From Parapedobacter deserti (GTDB lineage: Bacteria; Bacteroidota; Bacteroidia; Sphingobacteriales; Sphingobacteriaceae): 64,000 nt of DNA. The notes under the pieces were generated by a model. The model saw nothing but the letters and a program-made list of their open reading frames with translations. It had not been told where the DNA came from and did no database searches. The stretch covers positions 62,001-126,000 of the forward strand of contig NZ_JBHRTA010000008.1 of assembly GCF_042646065.1 (NCBI RefSeq), in the 5' to 3' direction. Made by a program: the position numbers and the translations under genes. Shown here one piece after another: positions 35,779-45,361 of the stretch (position 1 is the first letter of the stretch; every line of letters begins with the position of its first letter).

Positions 35779-38088
35779 TCACTCCTTTTCGGATGCTTTG
35801 AGCTTCAACTTCAACAAACTAAATACACCGATAGCGGCTATGGCCAACACCACGATCTCAAACATGGTATCTACCCCCCTGAAATCAACCAGAATCACGT
35901 TGACGACATTTTTCCCTTTGGCGAGCAGGTAGGCATTTTCGCCATAAAACCTGCTGACCGCATGATCAAAGGGCTGATTCAACACTTGTACGGCTATTAA
36001 GGAAACGATTGCCCCAAATGAAGAAGCCAGTAACCAATCACGCATCCTCGCAAGCCGATTGGTAAAATTCAAAAAAGGAGGGAGCCTGAACAGTACTAAC
36101 ACAAACAGCACCACTGTGAGCGTGTCTATCGTAAACTGCGTCATGGCCAAATCAGGGGCGCTGTAAAATACAAACAGCAGGCAGATGCAGTAGCCGATCA
36201 CGCTGGTGGCCACCACCGCCGTAAGGCGCGACAGCGTTGTCACGGCCAAATAAATTGTAACAATCAGTATGCCTCCCACCACCACCTCATACACGCTGAT
36301 CGGTGAAAGGTGGTTTGGTGTAAACCACACCGGACCTCCGGTAAGCAGGCGAAACCCCAACAATAGCACGGCGAATGTGACAATGCGGAAAATATAGACC
36401 CTAAGAAAACCACTGTGCAACGTTTGTGTGTAGCGGGCGGAAAATTTTTTGGAGTAATACACAATCTTGGTGAGCAGATGTCTGGGAGAAAGGTAGTCGA
36501 ATCGCTCGATACGGGCTAAGCCGCCGGCTGAAGGTTTCCGTATCAGATATAACACAGCGCCCAGTATAAGCGTGACCGTGCTCAGCAGCAATACAAGATT
36601 GAATCCGTGCCAGATCTTCAGGGGCGAATCGATCGGTTTATTGATCATTGCCGCCGCAGCCGGGTTAAGTAATGCCGTGTCCGCCAACGCTGGAAAAGCA
36701 CCAAACGCAATACCGAGGAGCGACAGTAGCATCGGAGGTATCCACATGAGCCAATGCGGTAAGTGTATGCCGGCATACGCTGTGGGGAGTCTCCCGGTAA
36801 ATGGCTTTAAACCGGCAAGTAGCCCGGCGTATAGCAGGAAGATGTTGGTGATGACCGCTAGCGTTGTAAGGATAGTCGGCATCACGCTGTCTGTGTTCAA
36901 CGTGGCTTCATAGATCAGGTCTTTGCCGATAAAGCCGAACGTAAACGGGAGCCCTGCGCTTGACAGTGCCGCCAGGAAGCCACCTACTGCCAGTGGTGGC
37001 AGCACCTTGTGCAAGCCAGCTAATCGGGTGACATCGCGTGTGCCGGTTTCATGGTCAATCACCCCGGTAATCAAGAATAACGCTGCTTTATATAGCGCGT
37101 GAACCAGGATAAATACCGACGCAGCCAACAGGGATTGTGCAGTGCCGATTCCGATGAGAAATACCAAAACGCCCAATGCCGAAATCGTCGAATAAGCCAA
37201 TATGCCCTTTAAATCTGTGCGGAAAATGGAATGAAAGGCACTATAAAGCATGGTAATGCCCCCGACAATGATGAGCGGGTAGGTCCAATAATCGGTGCCT
37301 CCAAGTACCGGATAAATGCGTGCCAGCAGATATACGCCGGCCTTGACCATCGTCGCGGAATGCAGGTATGCCGATATGGGCGTCGGCGCTTTCATGGCGC
37401 CGGGAAGCCAAAAATGAAACGGAAACTGCGCCGACTTGGTGAATGCGCCGGCGAAGACAAGAAGAAGCATCAACGGATACAGCGAATTGTTCTTCAGAAA
37501 TTCGTTGGATTGAACCATCTCCTGTATCGAGTAACTGCCCGAAAGATGCCCCATCAAAACGAATCCTGCCATCAATAAGAAGCCCCCGCCCCCCGTCACC
37601 GCCAGCGCGACTAACGAGCTTTTACGAGATTCGGCGCTGTCATTGTTGAAGCCGATCAGAAAAAACGAACTGATACTGGTTAGTTCCCAAAATATAAAAA
37701 GCAGCAAGACATTGTCTGACAGTACAACCCCCAGCATAGCCGCCATGAACAGGCTCAAGTATCCATAAAAGCGATCGAGATACGGATGTGCTTTAAGGTA
37801 GGAGGATGCATACAGATATACTAATGAGCCAATGCCTGTAATCAGCAGGCTAAACAACAGGGAAAGACCATCCAGACGGAAGTCAAGGTTAATACCGAGT
37901 GAAGGTACCCATGGGTACTGATAGTCAGCATTCCCTCCGTTGGATATCATTGGGATGAAGCTCGCAAAGTAAGCAAACAAACCAATGGGCAGCAAAGCAA
38001 CCAATACCGCCAGCCGCCCTTTTAGGTATTTCCCAAAAGGAATGTAAAGGATGGAAACGATAAGACCAGCGAGTACAGCGATTAGCAT
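35779..38088 (-). CDS. mrpA: Mrp antiporter subunit A (NuoL-like, with MbhD/E-type C-terminus)
   Basis: This is the largest subunit, 769 residues with about 20 helices, and is probably the main ion-translocating unit. NuoL-like blocks include LLLFIFWELTSISSFFLIGF, KSAQFPFHFWLPGAMKAPTP, HSATMVKAGVYLLARIYPVL and GLPFTFGFIGKDLIYEATL. The C-terminus has the MbhD/E region (APDLAMTQFTIDTLTVVLFV, VNVILVDFRGVDTMFEI). It starts at ATG 38088; a TTG precedes it. The seven-gene order A-B-C-D-E-F-G matches the full Mrp complex, which exports Na+ (and other monovalent ions) in exchange for H+. Confidence 0.96.
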   Translation of the reverse strand: MLIAVLAGLIVSILYIPFGKYLKGRLAVLVALLPIGLFAYFASFIPMISNGGNADYQYPWVPSLGINLDFRLDGLSLLFSLLITGIGSLVYLYASSYLKAHPYLDRFYGYLSLFMAAMLGVVLSDNVLLLFIFWELTSISSFFLIGFNNDSAESRKSSLVALAVTGGGGFLLMAGFVLMGHLSGSYSIQEMVQSNEFLKNNSLYPLMLLLVFAGAFTKSAQFPFHFWLPGAMKAPTPISAYLHSATMVKAGVYLLARIYPVLGGTDYWTYPLIIVGGITMLYSAFHSIFRTDLKGILAYSTISALGVLVFLIGIGTAQSLLAASVFILVHALYKAALFLITGVIDHETGTRDVTRLAGLHKVLPPLAVGGFLAALSSAGLPFTFGFIGKDLIYEATLNTDSVMPTILTTLAVITNIFLLYAGLLAGLKPFTGRLPTAYAGIHLPHWLMWIPPMLLSLLGIAFGAFPALADTALLNPAAAAMINKPIDSPLKIWHGFNLVLLLSTVTLILGAVLYLIRKPSAGGLARIERFDYLSPRHLLTKIVYYSKKFSARYTQTLHSGFLRVYIFRIVTFAVLLLGFRLLTGGPVWFTPNHLSPISVYEVVVGGILIVTIYLAVTTLSRLTAVVATSVIGYCICLLFVFYSAPDLAMTQFTIDTLTVVLFVLVLFRLPPFLNFTNRLARMRDWLLASSFGAIVSLIAVQVLNQPFDHAVSRFYGENAYLLAKGKNVVNVILVDFRGVDTMFEIVVLAIAAIGVFSLLKLKLKASEKE

Positions 38089-38104
38089 CAAGTAACCTGT
38101 TTAG

Positions 38105-38121
38105 TTCGTGGAAACCACGAA
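38105..38121. promoter_or_regulatory. Inverted repeat TTCGTGG-aaa-CCACGAA in the mrp leader
   Basis: A perfect 7-base dyad with a 3-base spacer lies 16 bases upstream of the mrpA start codon on the minus strand. It could be an operator or an RNA hairpin affecting mrpA translation. No clear -7 element is seen next to it. Confidence 0.45.
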
Positions 38122-38230
38122 AATATATAAATTTCAACAACGGGAGCTTGTAAAAGTTGAAAAAAAGAAGTTTATTGGAAAGTAATATGTAATATTGAAT
38201 GCGCAGGTATTAGATCCTTAACACTTTATC

Positions 38231-39190
38231 ATGAATATAATCGTATTAGATGGATACACGCTCAATCCCGGCGATCTGAGTTGGGATACATTGGCCCGCT
38301 ATGGCGAACTGACCGTGTATGACCGCACCCCTGTCGATCAAATCATCTCGCGGGCAAACGGTGCCCAAATGGTGTTGACCAACAAAGTGCCGATGGACGC
38401 CGAGACATTAAAGGAATTGCCTGACCTAAAATACATCGGTGTATTGGCGACCGGTTATAATATTATCGATACCGAACAGGCAAAAAAGCAGGGCATCGTG
38501 GCCACGAATGTCCCCGGTTACAGCACAGCCTCGGTAGTGCAATTGACTTTTGCGCTTTTACTGGAGCTTTGCCATCACGTCCAGCGGCATAGCGACGCGG
38601 TCTTGGCGGGGAAATGGTCACGTTCTCCGGACTTTTGTTTTTGGGACTACCCACTAATTGAACTGTCGGGAAAGACATTGGGTATAATCGGCTTCGGCGA
38701 TATCGGCCAGCGTGTAGCGGATGTAGCAACGGCATTCGGAATGGAGGTGCTCGGGCACAGCCGTACCAAGACCGACCAATCGCACCGTAAAAATTTCCGT
38801 TGGGCTGGCTTAAATGAACTGTTAGAGCATTCGGATGTGGTCAGTATCCACTGTCCGCTCACCTCAGAGACCAAAGGTTTGATCAACAGCGATACGTTGT
38901 CAAAGATGAAGCCGTCTGCCTTCTTGCTCAATACCGCAAGAGGCCCCTTGGTCGTCGAAGCGGATTTGGCAGCGGCACTGAATAACGGGGAAATAGCAGG
39001 TGCCGGCCTTGACGTGTTGTCGGCAGAGCCACCAACTGCCGACAATCCGTTGATCAGTGCCAAAAACTGTTTGATTACACCCCACATTGCTTGGGCAACG
39101 GCGGAAGCACGCAGTCGTTTGTTGGACACCGCAGCAGCGAATGTCGGCGCCTACCTCGGAGGCAATCCGGTAAACGTAGTCAATAGCTGA
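38231..39190 (+). CDS. D-2-hydroxyacid dehydrogenase, probable glycerate dehydrogenase/hydroxypyruvate reductase
   Basis: The 319-residue protein shows the substrate-domain motif LKYIGVLATGYNIIDTEQA, the NAD-binding LGIIGFGDIGQRVADVATAF, and catalytic Arg/Glu/His segments LLNTARGPLVVEADLA, GAGLDVLSAEPP and ITPHIAWATAEARSRL. The start MNIIVLDGYTLNPGDLSW is typical of bacterial hydroxypyruvate reductases. The glycerate kinase gene begins 2 bases after its stop, which supports a role in the hydroxypyruvate-glycerate step. Confidence 0.9.
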   Translation: MNIIVLDGYTLNPGDLSWDTLARYGELTVYDRTPVDQIISRANGAQMVLTNKVPMDAETLKELPDLKYIGVLATGYNIIDTEQAKKQGIVATNVPGYSTASVVQLTFALLLELCHHVQRHSDAVLAGKWSRSPDFCFWDYPLIELSGKTLGIIGFGDIGQRVADVATAFGMEVLGHSRTKTDQSHRKNFRWAGLNELLEHSDVVSIHCPLTSETKGLINSDTLSKMKPSAFLLNTARGPLVVEADLAAALNNGEIAGAGLDVLSAEPPTADNPLISAKNCLITPHIAWATAEARSRLLDTAAANVGAYLGGNPVNVVNS

Positions 39191-39192
39191 GC

Positions 39193-40353
39193 ATGCGTAT
39201 CCTCATTGCACCCAATGCGTTCAAGCATGCCCTTAGCGCAAAAGACGCTGCACAAGCAATTCAGCAAGGACTGCTATCAAGCAGGTTGTCCTGCTCCTGC
39301 GAGTGCTTCCCTATTGGCGATGGGGGCAATGGAACCTCCGAGCTGATTATTGAGCGACTGCAGGGAACGGTATTGCATATGCCTGTCGGGGATCCCTTGG
39401 GAAGACCTATTTCCGCTGTCTTTGGTTTGGTTGATAGCGGACGCATCGCAGTTATTGACATGGCCGATGCCTCTGGCCTGCATTTATTGCGGCCGGAAGA
39501 GCTGAATCCATTGCAAGCCAACTCGTACGGAACCGGCCAGCTGATAATGGCAGCGCTAAACGGCGGCGCCCGCAAAATCGTTATCGGCATGGGGGGATCG
39601 GCAACGGTAGACGGCGGGAGTGGCATGCTGTCGGCATTAGGTGTCCGGTTTTTAGACCGGCAGGGCCGTGCCATCAACGATCTGCCGATGGGGTTGGAAA
39701 ACTTGCATACGATTGACTGTTCCCGGATGGACACGAGGTTGCAGGACTGTGAGATTACCATACTCTGTGATGTGGTTAACCCGTTGCTGGGAGCAGAGGG
39801 GGCAGCGAGGGTGTTCGGCCCGCAAAAAGGTGCCTCGCCCGGCATGGTTGAGCAGTTGGAAGCTCGCTTGGCCCACTATGCTGAAGTCATCGAGCGTAGC
39901 ACTGGCAATGCCGTGGACGCCATTCCTTCAGGTGGGGTAGCTGGTGGCGCTAGTGCCGGACTCGCGGGCATACTCGGTGCGCAGCTGGTTGACGGCATCA
40001 CCTATTTTTTGGATCTCACTGGTTTCGACAAAGCGCTTGCAGGGTGCCAACTGGTTATCACAGGCGAAGGGAGCATAGACGTTCAGACGTTGCAGGGCAA
40101 AGGGCCGTATGGGGTAGCCAAGCGTGCCCGACAAGCCGGCGTACCGATCGTGGGGCTGGCGGGTAAGGTGCCAACTGCTGTGGATACCGAGCTGGCGCGT
40201 TATTTTGATGTGCTATTGGCCATCGGAAACGAGTCACAATCGCTGGAAGCCGCTCTGCCACTTACGGCTGCAAACCTAACTCGGACTGCGCAACAGCTGG
40301 GCAACCTTATCGCGGCTTTGCCTAACCCTTCAGCTTCTCAGCTCCTGTCTTGA
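39193..40353 (+). CDS. Glycerate kinase (type II)
   Basis: The 386-residue protein phosphorylates D-glycerate. Family blocks are MRILIAPNAFKHALSAKDAA, FPIGDGGNGTSELI, NGGARKIVIGMGGSATVDGG, GMLSALGVRFLD and LVITGEGSIDVQTLQGKGPY. The pair with the dehydrogenase would bring hydroxypyruvate into glycolysis. The 3' end overlaps the convergent acs gene by 32 bases. Confidence 0.94.
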   Translation: MRILIAPNAFKHALSAKDAAQAIQQGLLSSRLSCSCECFPIGDGGNGTSELIIERLQGTVLHMPVGDPLGRPISAVFGLVDSGRIAVIDMADASGLHLLRPEELNPLQANSYGTGQLIMAALNGGARKIVIGMGGSATVDGGSGMLSALGVRFLDRQGRAINDLPMGLENLHTIDCSRMDTRLQDCEITILCDVVNPLLGAEGAARVFGPQKGASPGMVEQLEARLAHYAEVIERSTGNAVDAIPSGGVAGGASAGLAGILGAQLVDGITYFLDLTGFDKALAGCQLVITGEGSIDVQTLQGKGPYGVAKRARQAGVPIVGLAGKVPTAVDTELARYFDVLLAIGNESQSLEAALPLTAANLTRTAQQLGNLIAALPNPSASQLLS

Positions 40354-42241
40354 TCTCTTCTATAACCGCAGGATCAAGCAGCGTAGTGACGTCTCCCAAA
40401 TTAGCGGTATCCCCTTCAGCGATCTTCCGTAGGATGCGCCGCATGATTTTGCCTGAGCGCGTTTTGGGAAGACCGCTTACAAACTGAATCTTATCAGGCT
40501 TTGCAATCGCTCCGATGATGCGGCTCACCGTTTGGTTAATGTCCTGCCGAGTGAGATTTTCATCCACATGATGGCCTGAGGCAATGACAAACGCGTAGAT
40601 GCCCTGGCCTTTTACCGGGTGCGGGTAGCCGACAACGGCCGATTCCACCACGTCGCTATGCATGTTGATCGCGTTTTCCACCTCGGCGGTGCCGATGCGA
40701 TGGCCAGAAACGTTCAGCACGTCGTCCACACGGCCGGTGATCCGATAATAGCCCGCTTCGTTGCGGTGGCACCCGTCGCCGGTAAAATAAAGGTTTTCAT
40801 ATGCCGAAAAGTATGTCTGCCGGCACCGTTCGTGGTCGCCGTACGTAGTGCGCAACATGCCGGGCCAGGGAAATTTGATGCATAGGTTGCCGCTTACGTC
40901 ATTTCCTTCTATCTCATTCCCATTTTCGTCGACAAGTATGGGTTGTATGCCGGGCAATGGCAACATCGCGTAGCCGGGCACAGTGGGTGTGACCCCGGCG
41001 ATAGGCGAGATCAATAGCCCTCCGGTCTCCGTTTGCCACCATGTATCGACAATGGGTGCCTTGCCCTTTCCGATTTTTTCATTATACCAATTCCAGGCCT
41101 CTACATTGATGGGCTCGCCTACCGTCCCCAGCTTGGTAATGCTGCTCAGGTCCTTTCCTTCCACGTATTGGTCACCGGCTGCCATCAGCGAGCGGATGGC
41201 CGTCGGGGCCGTGTAAACAATGTTAACCTTGTGTTTGTCCACAATATCCCATAAGCGGCCGGCATCGGGCCAAGTGGGGATACCCTCAAACATCAGTGAG
41301 GTAGCGCCCTGTGACAGCGGCCCATAAACGATATAAGAATGGCCGGTAATCCAGCCGATATCAGCTGTGCAGAAATACACCTCACCGGATTGATACTGAA
41401 ATGCATTGGCAAATGTATAACCCGTATAAACCATATACCCCCCGCAAGTATGTACCACCCCTTTGGGTTTGCCGGTCGATCCGGAGGTGTACAAGATGAA
41501 CAGCATGTCTTCGGCATTCATTTCCTCGGCAGGGAAGCGCGGATTGCCCTGGGTCTCGACTTTTTTGATCTCGTCTTCCCACCACACGTCGCGGCCTTTG
41601 ATCATTGAAACCGGCGTGCGTGTGCGGGTCAAGACAATTACCCGTTCCACCGACTTGCATTGCACCAGCGCATCATCCACAATGTTTTTTAGCTCAATCG
41701 TCTTGGTACCCCGGAAGCCGCCATCGGAAGTAATCACCAAACGGCAGTCGGCATCGTTTATGCGGTCGGCAATAGACTGTGCCGAGAACCCACCGAAGAC
41801 AACGGAATGAACAGCGCCGACACGTGCGCAGGCCAATACGGCGATGACCAGCTCCGGTACCATCGGCAAGTAAATACACACCCGATCGCCTTTTTCCACC
41901 CCGTTATTTTTCAATACGTGGGCGAATTGTTCTACTTTATCCAGCAGCTGTTTATAGGTGAGCATACGGTAGTCCTCGTTCGGGTCGTTCGGCTCCCAAA
42001 TGATGGCCGGCGTGTCGCCGAGGTTATAAATATGACGATCCAGACAATTTTCGGTGATGTTCAGCCGAGCACCTTCAAACCATTTGATACGGGGTTCCTT
42101 AAAGTTCCAATCCAACACATTGTACCATTTGCGCCGCCAATAAAAAGTTTCGGCTATCTCTGCCCAGAATTCTTTAGGATTTTCTACGCTATAACGGTAT
42201 ACTTTCTCGTATTCTTCAAATGATTTGATCTGTAAATTCAT
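40322..42241 (-). CDS. acs: Acetyl-coenzyme A synthetase
   Basis: This 639-residue AMP-forming enzyme makes acetyl-CoA from acetate. Motifs are the P-loop LYTSGSTGKPKGVVHTCGGY, DTWWQTETGG, YFTGDGCHRNEAGYY, the hinge ITGRVDDVLNVSGHRIGTAE and the catalytic Lys in LPKTRSGKIMRRILRKIA, the site normally regulated by acetylation. It is transcribed alone. Confidence 0.96.
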   Translation of the reverse strand: MNLQIKSFEEYEKVYRYSVENPKEFWAEIAETFYWRRKWYNVLDWNFKEPRIKWFEGARLNITENCLDRHIYNLGDTPAIIWEPNDPNEDYRMLTYKQLLDKVEQFAHVLKNNGVEKGDRVCIYLPMVPELVIAVLACARVGAVHSVVFGGFSAQSIADRINDADCRLVITSDGGFRGTKTIELKNIVDDALVQCKSVERVIVLTRTRTPVSMIKGRDVWWEDEIKKVETQGNPRFPAEEMNAEDMLFILYTSGSTGKPKGVVHTCGGYMVYTGYTFANAFQYQSGEVYFCTADIGWITGHSYIVYGPLSQGATSLMFEGIPTWPDAGRLWDIVDKHKVNIVYTAPTAIRSLMAAGDQYVEGKDLSSITKLGTVGEPINVEAWNWYNEKIGKGKAPIVDTWWQTETGGLLISPIAGVTPTVPGYAMLPLPGIQPILVDENGNEIEGNDVSGNLCIKFPWPGMLRTTYGDHERCRQTYFSAYENLYFTGDGCHRNEAGYYRITGRVDDVLNVSGHRIGTAEVENAINMHSDVVESAVVGYPHPVKGQGIYAFVIASGHHVDENLTRQDINQTVSRIIGAIAKPDKIQFVSGLPKTRSGKIMRRILRKIAEGDTANLGDVTTLLDPAVIEEIKTGAEKLKG

Positions 42242-42361
42242 GCTTAGTTCAGATAATTAGTTATTTATGTGTTACTTTTGCCTGTCAACAGGTGGCATAC
42301 ATTGGATATTCTAGGGTGGCTAATTTACATACTTTTTGCGAAAAAGCGAATTTTCTGCCAA

Positions 42362-43234
42362 ATGCTCAGCGATTATTTCAAACGGATAGTTGACCACCTG
42401 TTGTTCAGCAACCTATTTATCTCTTGCTGTGCCGTGGCACAGGGCGCGATGACCTATCTGCTGCTGGCGATCCCCATGAATGGTACGGTGCTGGTGATCC
42501 TGGGATGTGCCACATTGGCATTATACAATTTCAGCATGATATTGGCGCGGCCGCAGCATCCCGCAGCATCGCCCTACCGCCGCGTACGCTGGATATTTCG
42601 GCATGAGCGATCGCTGCGGTTCTTTACGGCGGCAGCGCTCCTGGTATCGGGTGCATTAGCACTGGGCCTTCACCGGCCATCCTTTGTGTTATTGGGCCTC
42701 ATCGGTGTGTTGGGGCTGGCTTACAATATACCCTTCCTGCCTGCCTTCAAAACCGGTAGGCGTGCAGGGTTGCGGCAGGTAACCGGAATTAAAGTATTTT
42801 ATATCGGTTTAGTATGGGCGCTGAGTACCGTCTTGCTGCCCGTGGCTGAGGCATACCACAATGGGTTTGCGATGAATTGGGCTCAGGTTTGGCAGGTGCT
42901 GACCTGGGCATTTTTGTTTGTAGTAGCCATCACCATCCCCTTTGACATCCGTGACATCTATCAAGATCGGTACTATGGGTTGAAGACCGTGCCGGTATTG
43001 ATCGGCGTGCGAAACGCCTACCGATTGTCCACGGCGCTGCTGCTGCTGCATGGAGGTTGGGTCCTGATGAGTGGTTTTGATTGGCGTGATCGCGTTGCTT
43101 TGTGCGGTGTTACGGCCATTGCGTTGTTTTCAGTTCTTAAATCGGCAAAAAAAAATGAATATTACTATTTTCTCCTGTTGGACGGTACGCTGATTATACA
43201 ATTGGCCGCTTTATGGCTGATTCGATCAGCGTAA
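42362..43234 (+). CDS. UbiA-family prenyltransferase-like membrane protein
   Basis: The 290-residue protein has about eight hydrophobic segments. The second Asp-rich motif of the UbiA family is visible: IPFDIRDIYQDRYYGLKTVP (about residues 199-218). The first motif (NDxxDxxxD) is not found at the expected place, where LALYNFSMILARPQHPAA stands instead. It may be inactive or act on an unusual substrate. ATG 42362 is chosen; the frame opens earlier at 42269. It is divergent from acs. Confidence 0.7.
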   Translation: MLSDYFKRIVDHLLFSNLFISCCAVAQGAMTYLLLAIPMNGTVLVILGCATLALYNFSMILARPQHPAASPYRRVRWIFRHERSLRFFTAAALLVSGALALGLHRPSFVLLGLIGVLGLAYNIPFLPAFKTGRRAGLRQVTGIKVFYIGLVWALSTVLLPVAEAYHNGFAMNWAQVWQVLTWAFLFVVAITIPFDIRDIYQDRYYGLKTVPVLIGVRNAYRLSTALLLLHGGWVLMSGFDWRDRVALCGVTAIALFSVLKSAKKNEYYYFLLLDGTLIIQLAALWLIRSA

Positions 43235-43296
43235 CAGCCTTTTTGCCATAGCGGTGCCTATCGCGCTATCAGTACCAGCTGGGATGTACGCCGATA

Positions 43297-44238
43297 CTAA
43301 CGTTTCAAACAACCGATTACCTTATCCGCCAGTACGTCGGCGATCTTAAAATAGCTCTCCACGCTCCATCCGGCTACATGCGGACTTAAGATCACCCGGT
43401 CATGCTCCGTCAGTGCCTGAAACCAGGGCTGTTCGCCCAACGCGGGAAACCGCTCAACAGGCAGCACATCGAAGGCTGCCCCTAATATCCTATCGTTGTC
43501 CAAGGCTTGCAAGACTGCCGGAACATCTACAATCTCACCGCGAGCCCCATTGAGAAAGAAAATCGGTTTTAGGAAGCGGCCGAAAAAGCCCTCATTCGCC
43601 ATGCCGCGTGTTTCCTCAGTAAGGGGGATATGCAAACTCAATACATCGGCCCGTTGCCAGATTTGCTCCATGCTTGCTTCCGAGGCATAGGCATTGCTGA
43701 AGCCGGTTTTATACTTGTCGTATGCGAGCACCGTAACCCCAAAACCGGACAGTTTACGGGCCATAGCCTGTCCGTTGTTGCCGTAGCCAATGAGTGCAAC
43801 CGTACGTCCCCCCAATTCGAGTCCACGGTTTTCCTCACGCAGCCAGCGCCCGCCCTTGACCGCTGCGTTTGCCCTGTGGAGATTATTCATCAGCGACAGG
43901 AGCATGCCAATCATGTGTTCTCCCACTGCATCGCGGTTGCCTTCGGGAGCATTCAGCAGTATGATACCCCGATCCAACGCATACCGTTCGTCGATATTAT
44001 CCATGCCGGCGCCCCCACGGGCAATGACGCTCAAGTGCGGCGCAGCATCGATGAATTCGGCATCTACCTTGAACTTGGAACGGATCACCAATCCGGTGTA
44101 CTGCGAGATGATTTGAAGTGTTTGTGCCTTTTCTATGGAGGGCTGGTAATCAAACGCAATGCCCTTTGACTGAAGTTTTTCGAGGAATACGGGATGGATG
44201 TCATCCGCGATAAGGAATTTGGTAAAAGGTGTTGTCAT
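43297..44238 (-). CDS. D-2-hydroxyacid dehydrogenase (phosphoglycerate-dehydrogenase-like)
   Basis: The 313-residue protein has LSVIARGGAGMDNIDERYAL, the NAD-binding TVALIGYGNNGQAMARKLSG, FFLNGARGEIVDVPAVLQAL with the catalytic Arg, and VILSPHVAGW with the catalytic His. The length is that of short 3-phosphoglycerate or lactate-type dehydrogenases without an ACT domain. The substrate is not fixed. It overlaps rsmA by 4 bases and is thus translationally coupled to it. Confidence 0.88.
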   Translation of the reverse strand: MTTPFTKFLIADDIHPVFLEKLQSKGIAFDYQPSIEKAQTLQIISQYTGLVIRSKFKVDAEFIDAAPHLSVIARGGAGMDNIDERYALDRGIILLNAPEGNRDAVGEHMIGMLLSLMNNLHRANAAVKGGRWLREENRGLELGGRTVALIGYGNNGQAMARKLSGFGVTVLAYDKYKTGFSNAYASEASMEQIWQRADVLSLHIPLTEETRGMANEGFFGRFLKPIFFLNGARGEIVDVPAVLQALDNDRILGAAFDVLPVERFPALGEQPWFQALTEHDRVILSPHVAGWSVESYFKIADVLADKVIGCLKR

Positions 44239-45014
44239 AGTTTGTGCATAATATCATTGGTCAACAGAACAAAATCGGCAACAGACAGCCGTTCGGCCCG
44301 GAGATCATAGTAGGGGCTGTTCCCCATCTTATCTTTTGGGATTATTCCGGCCAGTGCGTTGCGAAGCGTCTTGCGCCGTTGATTAAAGGCAGTTTTGACG
44401 ACACGCCAAAACAATGCTTCATCGCACCCGAGCTTTTTAGTGGCATTTCGGGTCAGTCTGACGACCCCTGAGAGCACCTTCGGCGGTGGGTTGAAGGCCC
44501 CTGCCTTCACCGTAAAGAGGTATTCCACGCCATAATACGCTTGGATGAATACACTCAGTATGCCATATTCTTTGCTTCCCGGCCGTGCCGTGCAGCGTTC
44601 GGCTACTTCTTTCTGGAACATGCCCACCACTTCCTCTACCCGCTCGCGCTCATCTAATATCTTGAACAGAATCTGGGATGATATGTTGTATGGGAAATTA
44701 CCGATGACCGCAAGTTTGTCGCCGAAGTGCGCTGCAAAATCCAGTTTCAGAAAGTCGCCGTGGATAAGCCTATCACCCAGCTGCGGGTATTTTTCGCTCA
44801 GGAATTGGATGGATTCATCATCCACATCGATCATCCACGTCCGATAGGCTTCATTAGCTATTAAAAAATCGGACAGAATGCCCATTCCCGGGCCGACTTC
44901 CAATACCGCGTTGTAGCCAAGTTGCGGCCGCAGGGCACCAACGATTTTGGCGGCGGTGTTTTTGTCGGTAAGAAAATGCTGTCCAAGATGCTTTTTGGCA
45001 CGAACACTGCTCAT
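44235..45014 (-). CDS. rsmA: 16S rRNA dimethyladenosine transferase RsmA (KsgA)
   Basis: It dimethylates two adjacent adenines near the 3' end of 16S rRNA. Motifs are KKHLGQHFLTDKNTAAKIV, LEVGPGMGILSDFLI (SAM binding), DFLKLDF and the catalytic NFPYNISSQILFKIL. The normal length is 259 residues. It is followed by the dehydrogenase gene with a 4-base overlap. Confidence 0.96.
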   Translation of the reverse strand: MSSVRAKKHLGQHFLTDKNTAAKIVGALRPQLGYNAVLEVGPGMGILSDFLIANEAYRTWMIDVDDESIQFLSEKYPQLGDRLIHGDFLKLDFAAHFGDKLAVIGNFPYNISSQILFKILDERERVEEVVGMFQKEVAERCTARPGSKEYGILSVFIQAYYGVEYLFTVKAGAFNPPPKVLSGVVRLTRNATKKLGCDEALFWRVVKTAFNQRRKTLRNALAGIIPKDKMGNSPYYDLRAERLSVADFVLLTNDIMHKL

Positions 45015-45088
45015 TGATGTTGACGATTTTGGGCAAAGATAGTTTTTTTGTTGCTTTGTTGCGGCGGCAGGAGCGCCTGGTGCATTAT

Positions 45089-45310
45089 ATGAAAGAAATT
45101 GCCAAGATAATGATTTTCGGCGGAGGTTTGCTTCTTATCGTAGGGATCACCGTTTATTTTGCCGGCGATAAGCTACGGTGGTTTGGGAACCTGCCGGGCG
45201 ATATCCGCATCGAGAAACCTGGATTTAGCTTTTATATGCCTATTGCCAGCATGCTCCTCCTGAGCCTTCTGTTGAGTGCCATCATTTGGTTGGTGCGTAA
45301 ATTGTTTTGA
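45089..45310 (+). CDS. DUF2905-family small membrane protein
   Basis: The 73-residue protein has two hydrophobic helices flanking the signature GDKLRWFGNLPGDIRIEKPG, typical of DUF2905, a family of unknown function. ATG 45089 gives the family length; the frame is open from 45014, which would overlap the rsmA start. Confidence 0.85.
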   Translation: MKEIAKIMIFGGGLLLIVGITVYFAGDKLRWFGNLPGDIRIEKPGFSFYMPIASMLLLSLLLSAIIWLVRKLF

Positions 45311-45361
45311 GCGCGTCCGCTAAAATTCCTACTTTTGGTAGCCAAAGCATAGTAACAGGAT

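Noticed and set aside
43235..43296. Weak hairpin ATAGCG...CGCTAT between convergent genes as a terminator
   Set aside because: Short stem, long loop and no T-run.
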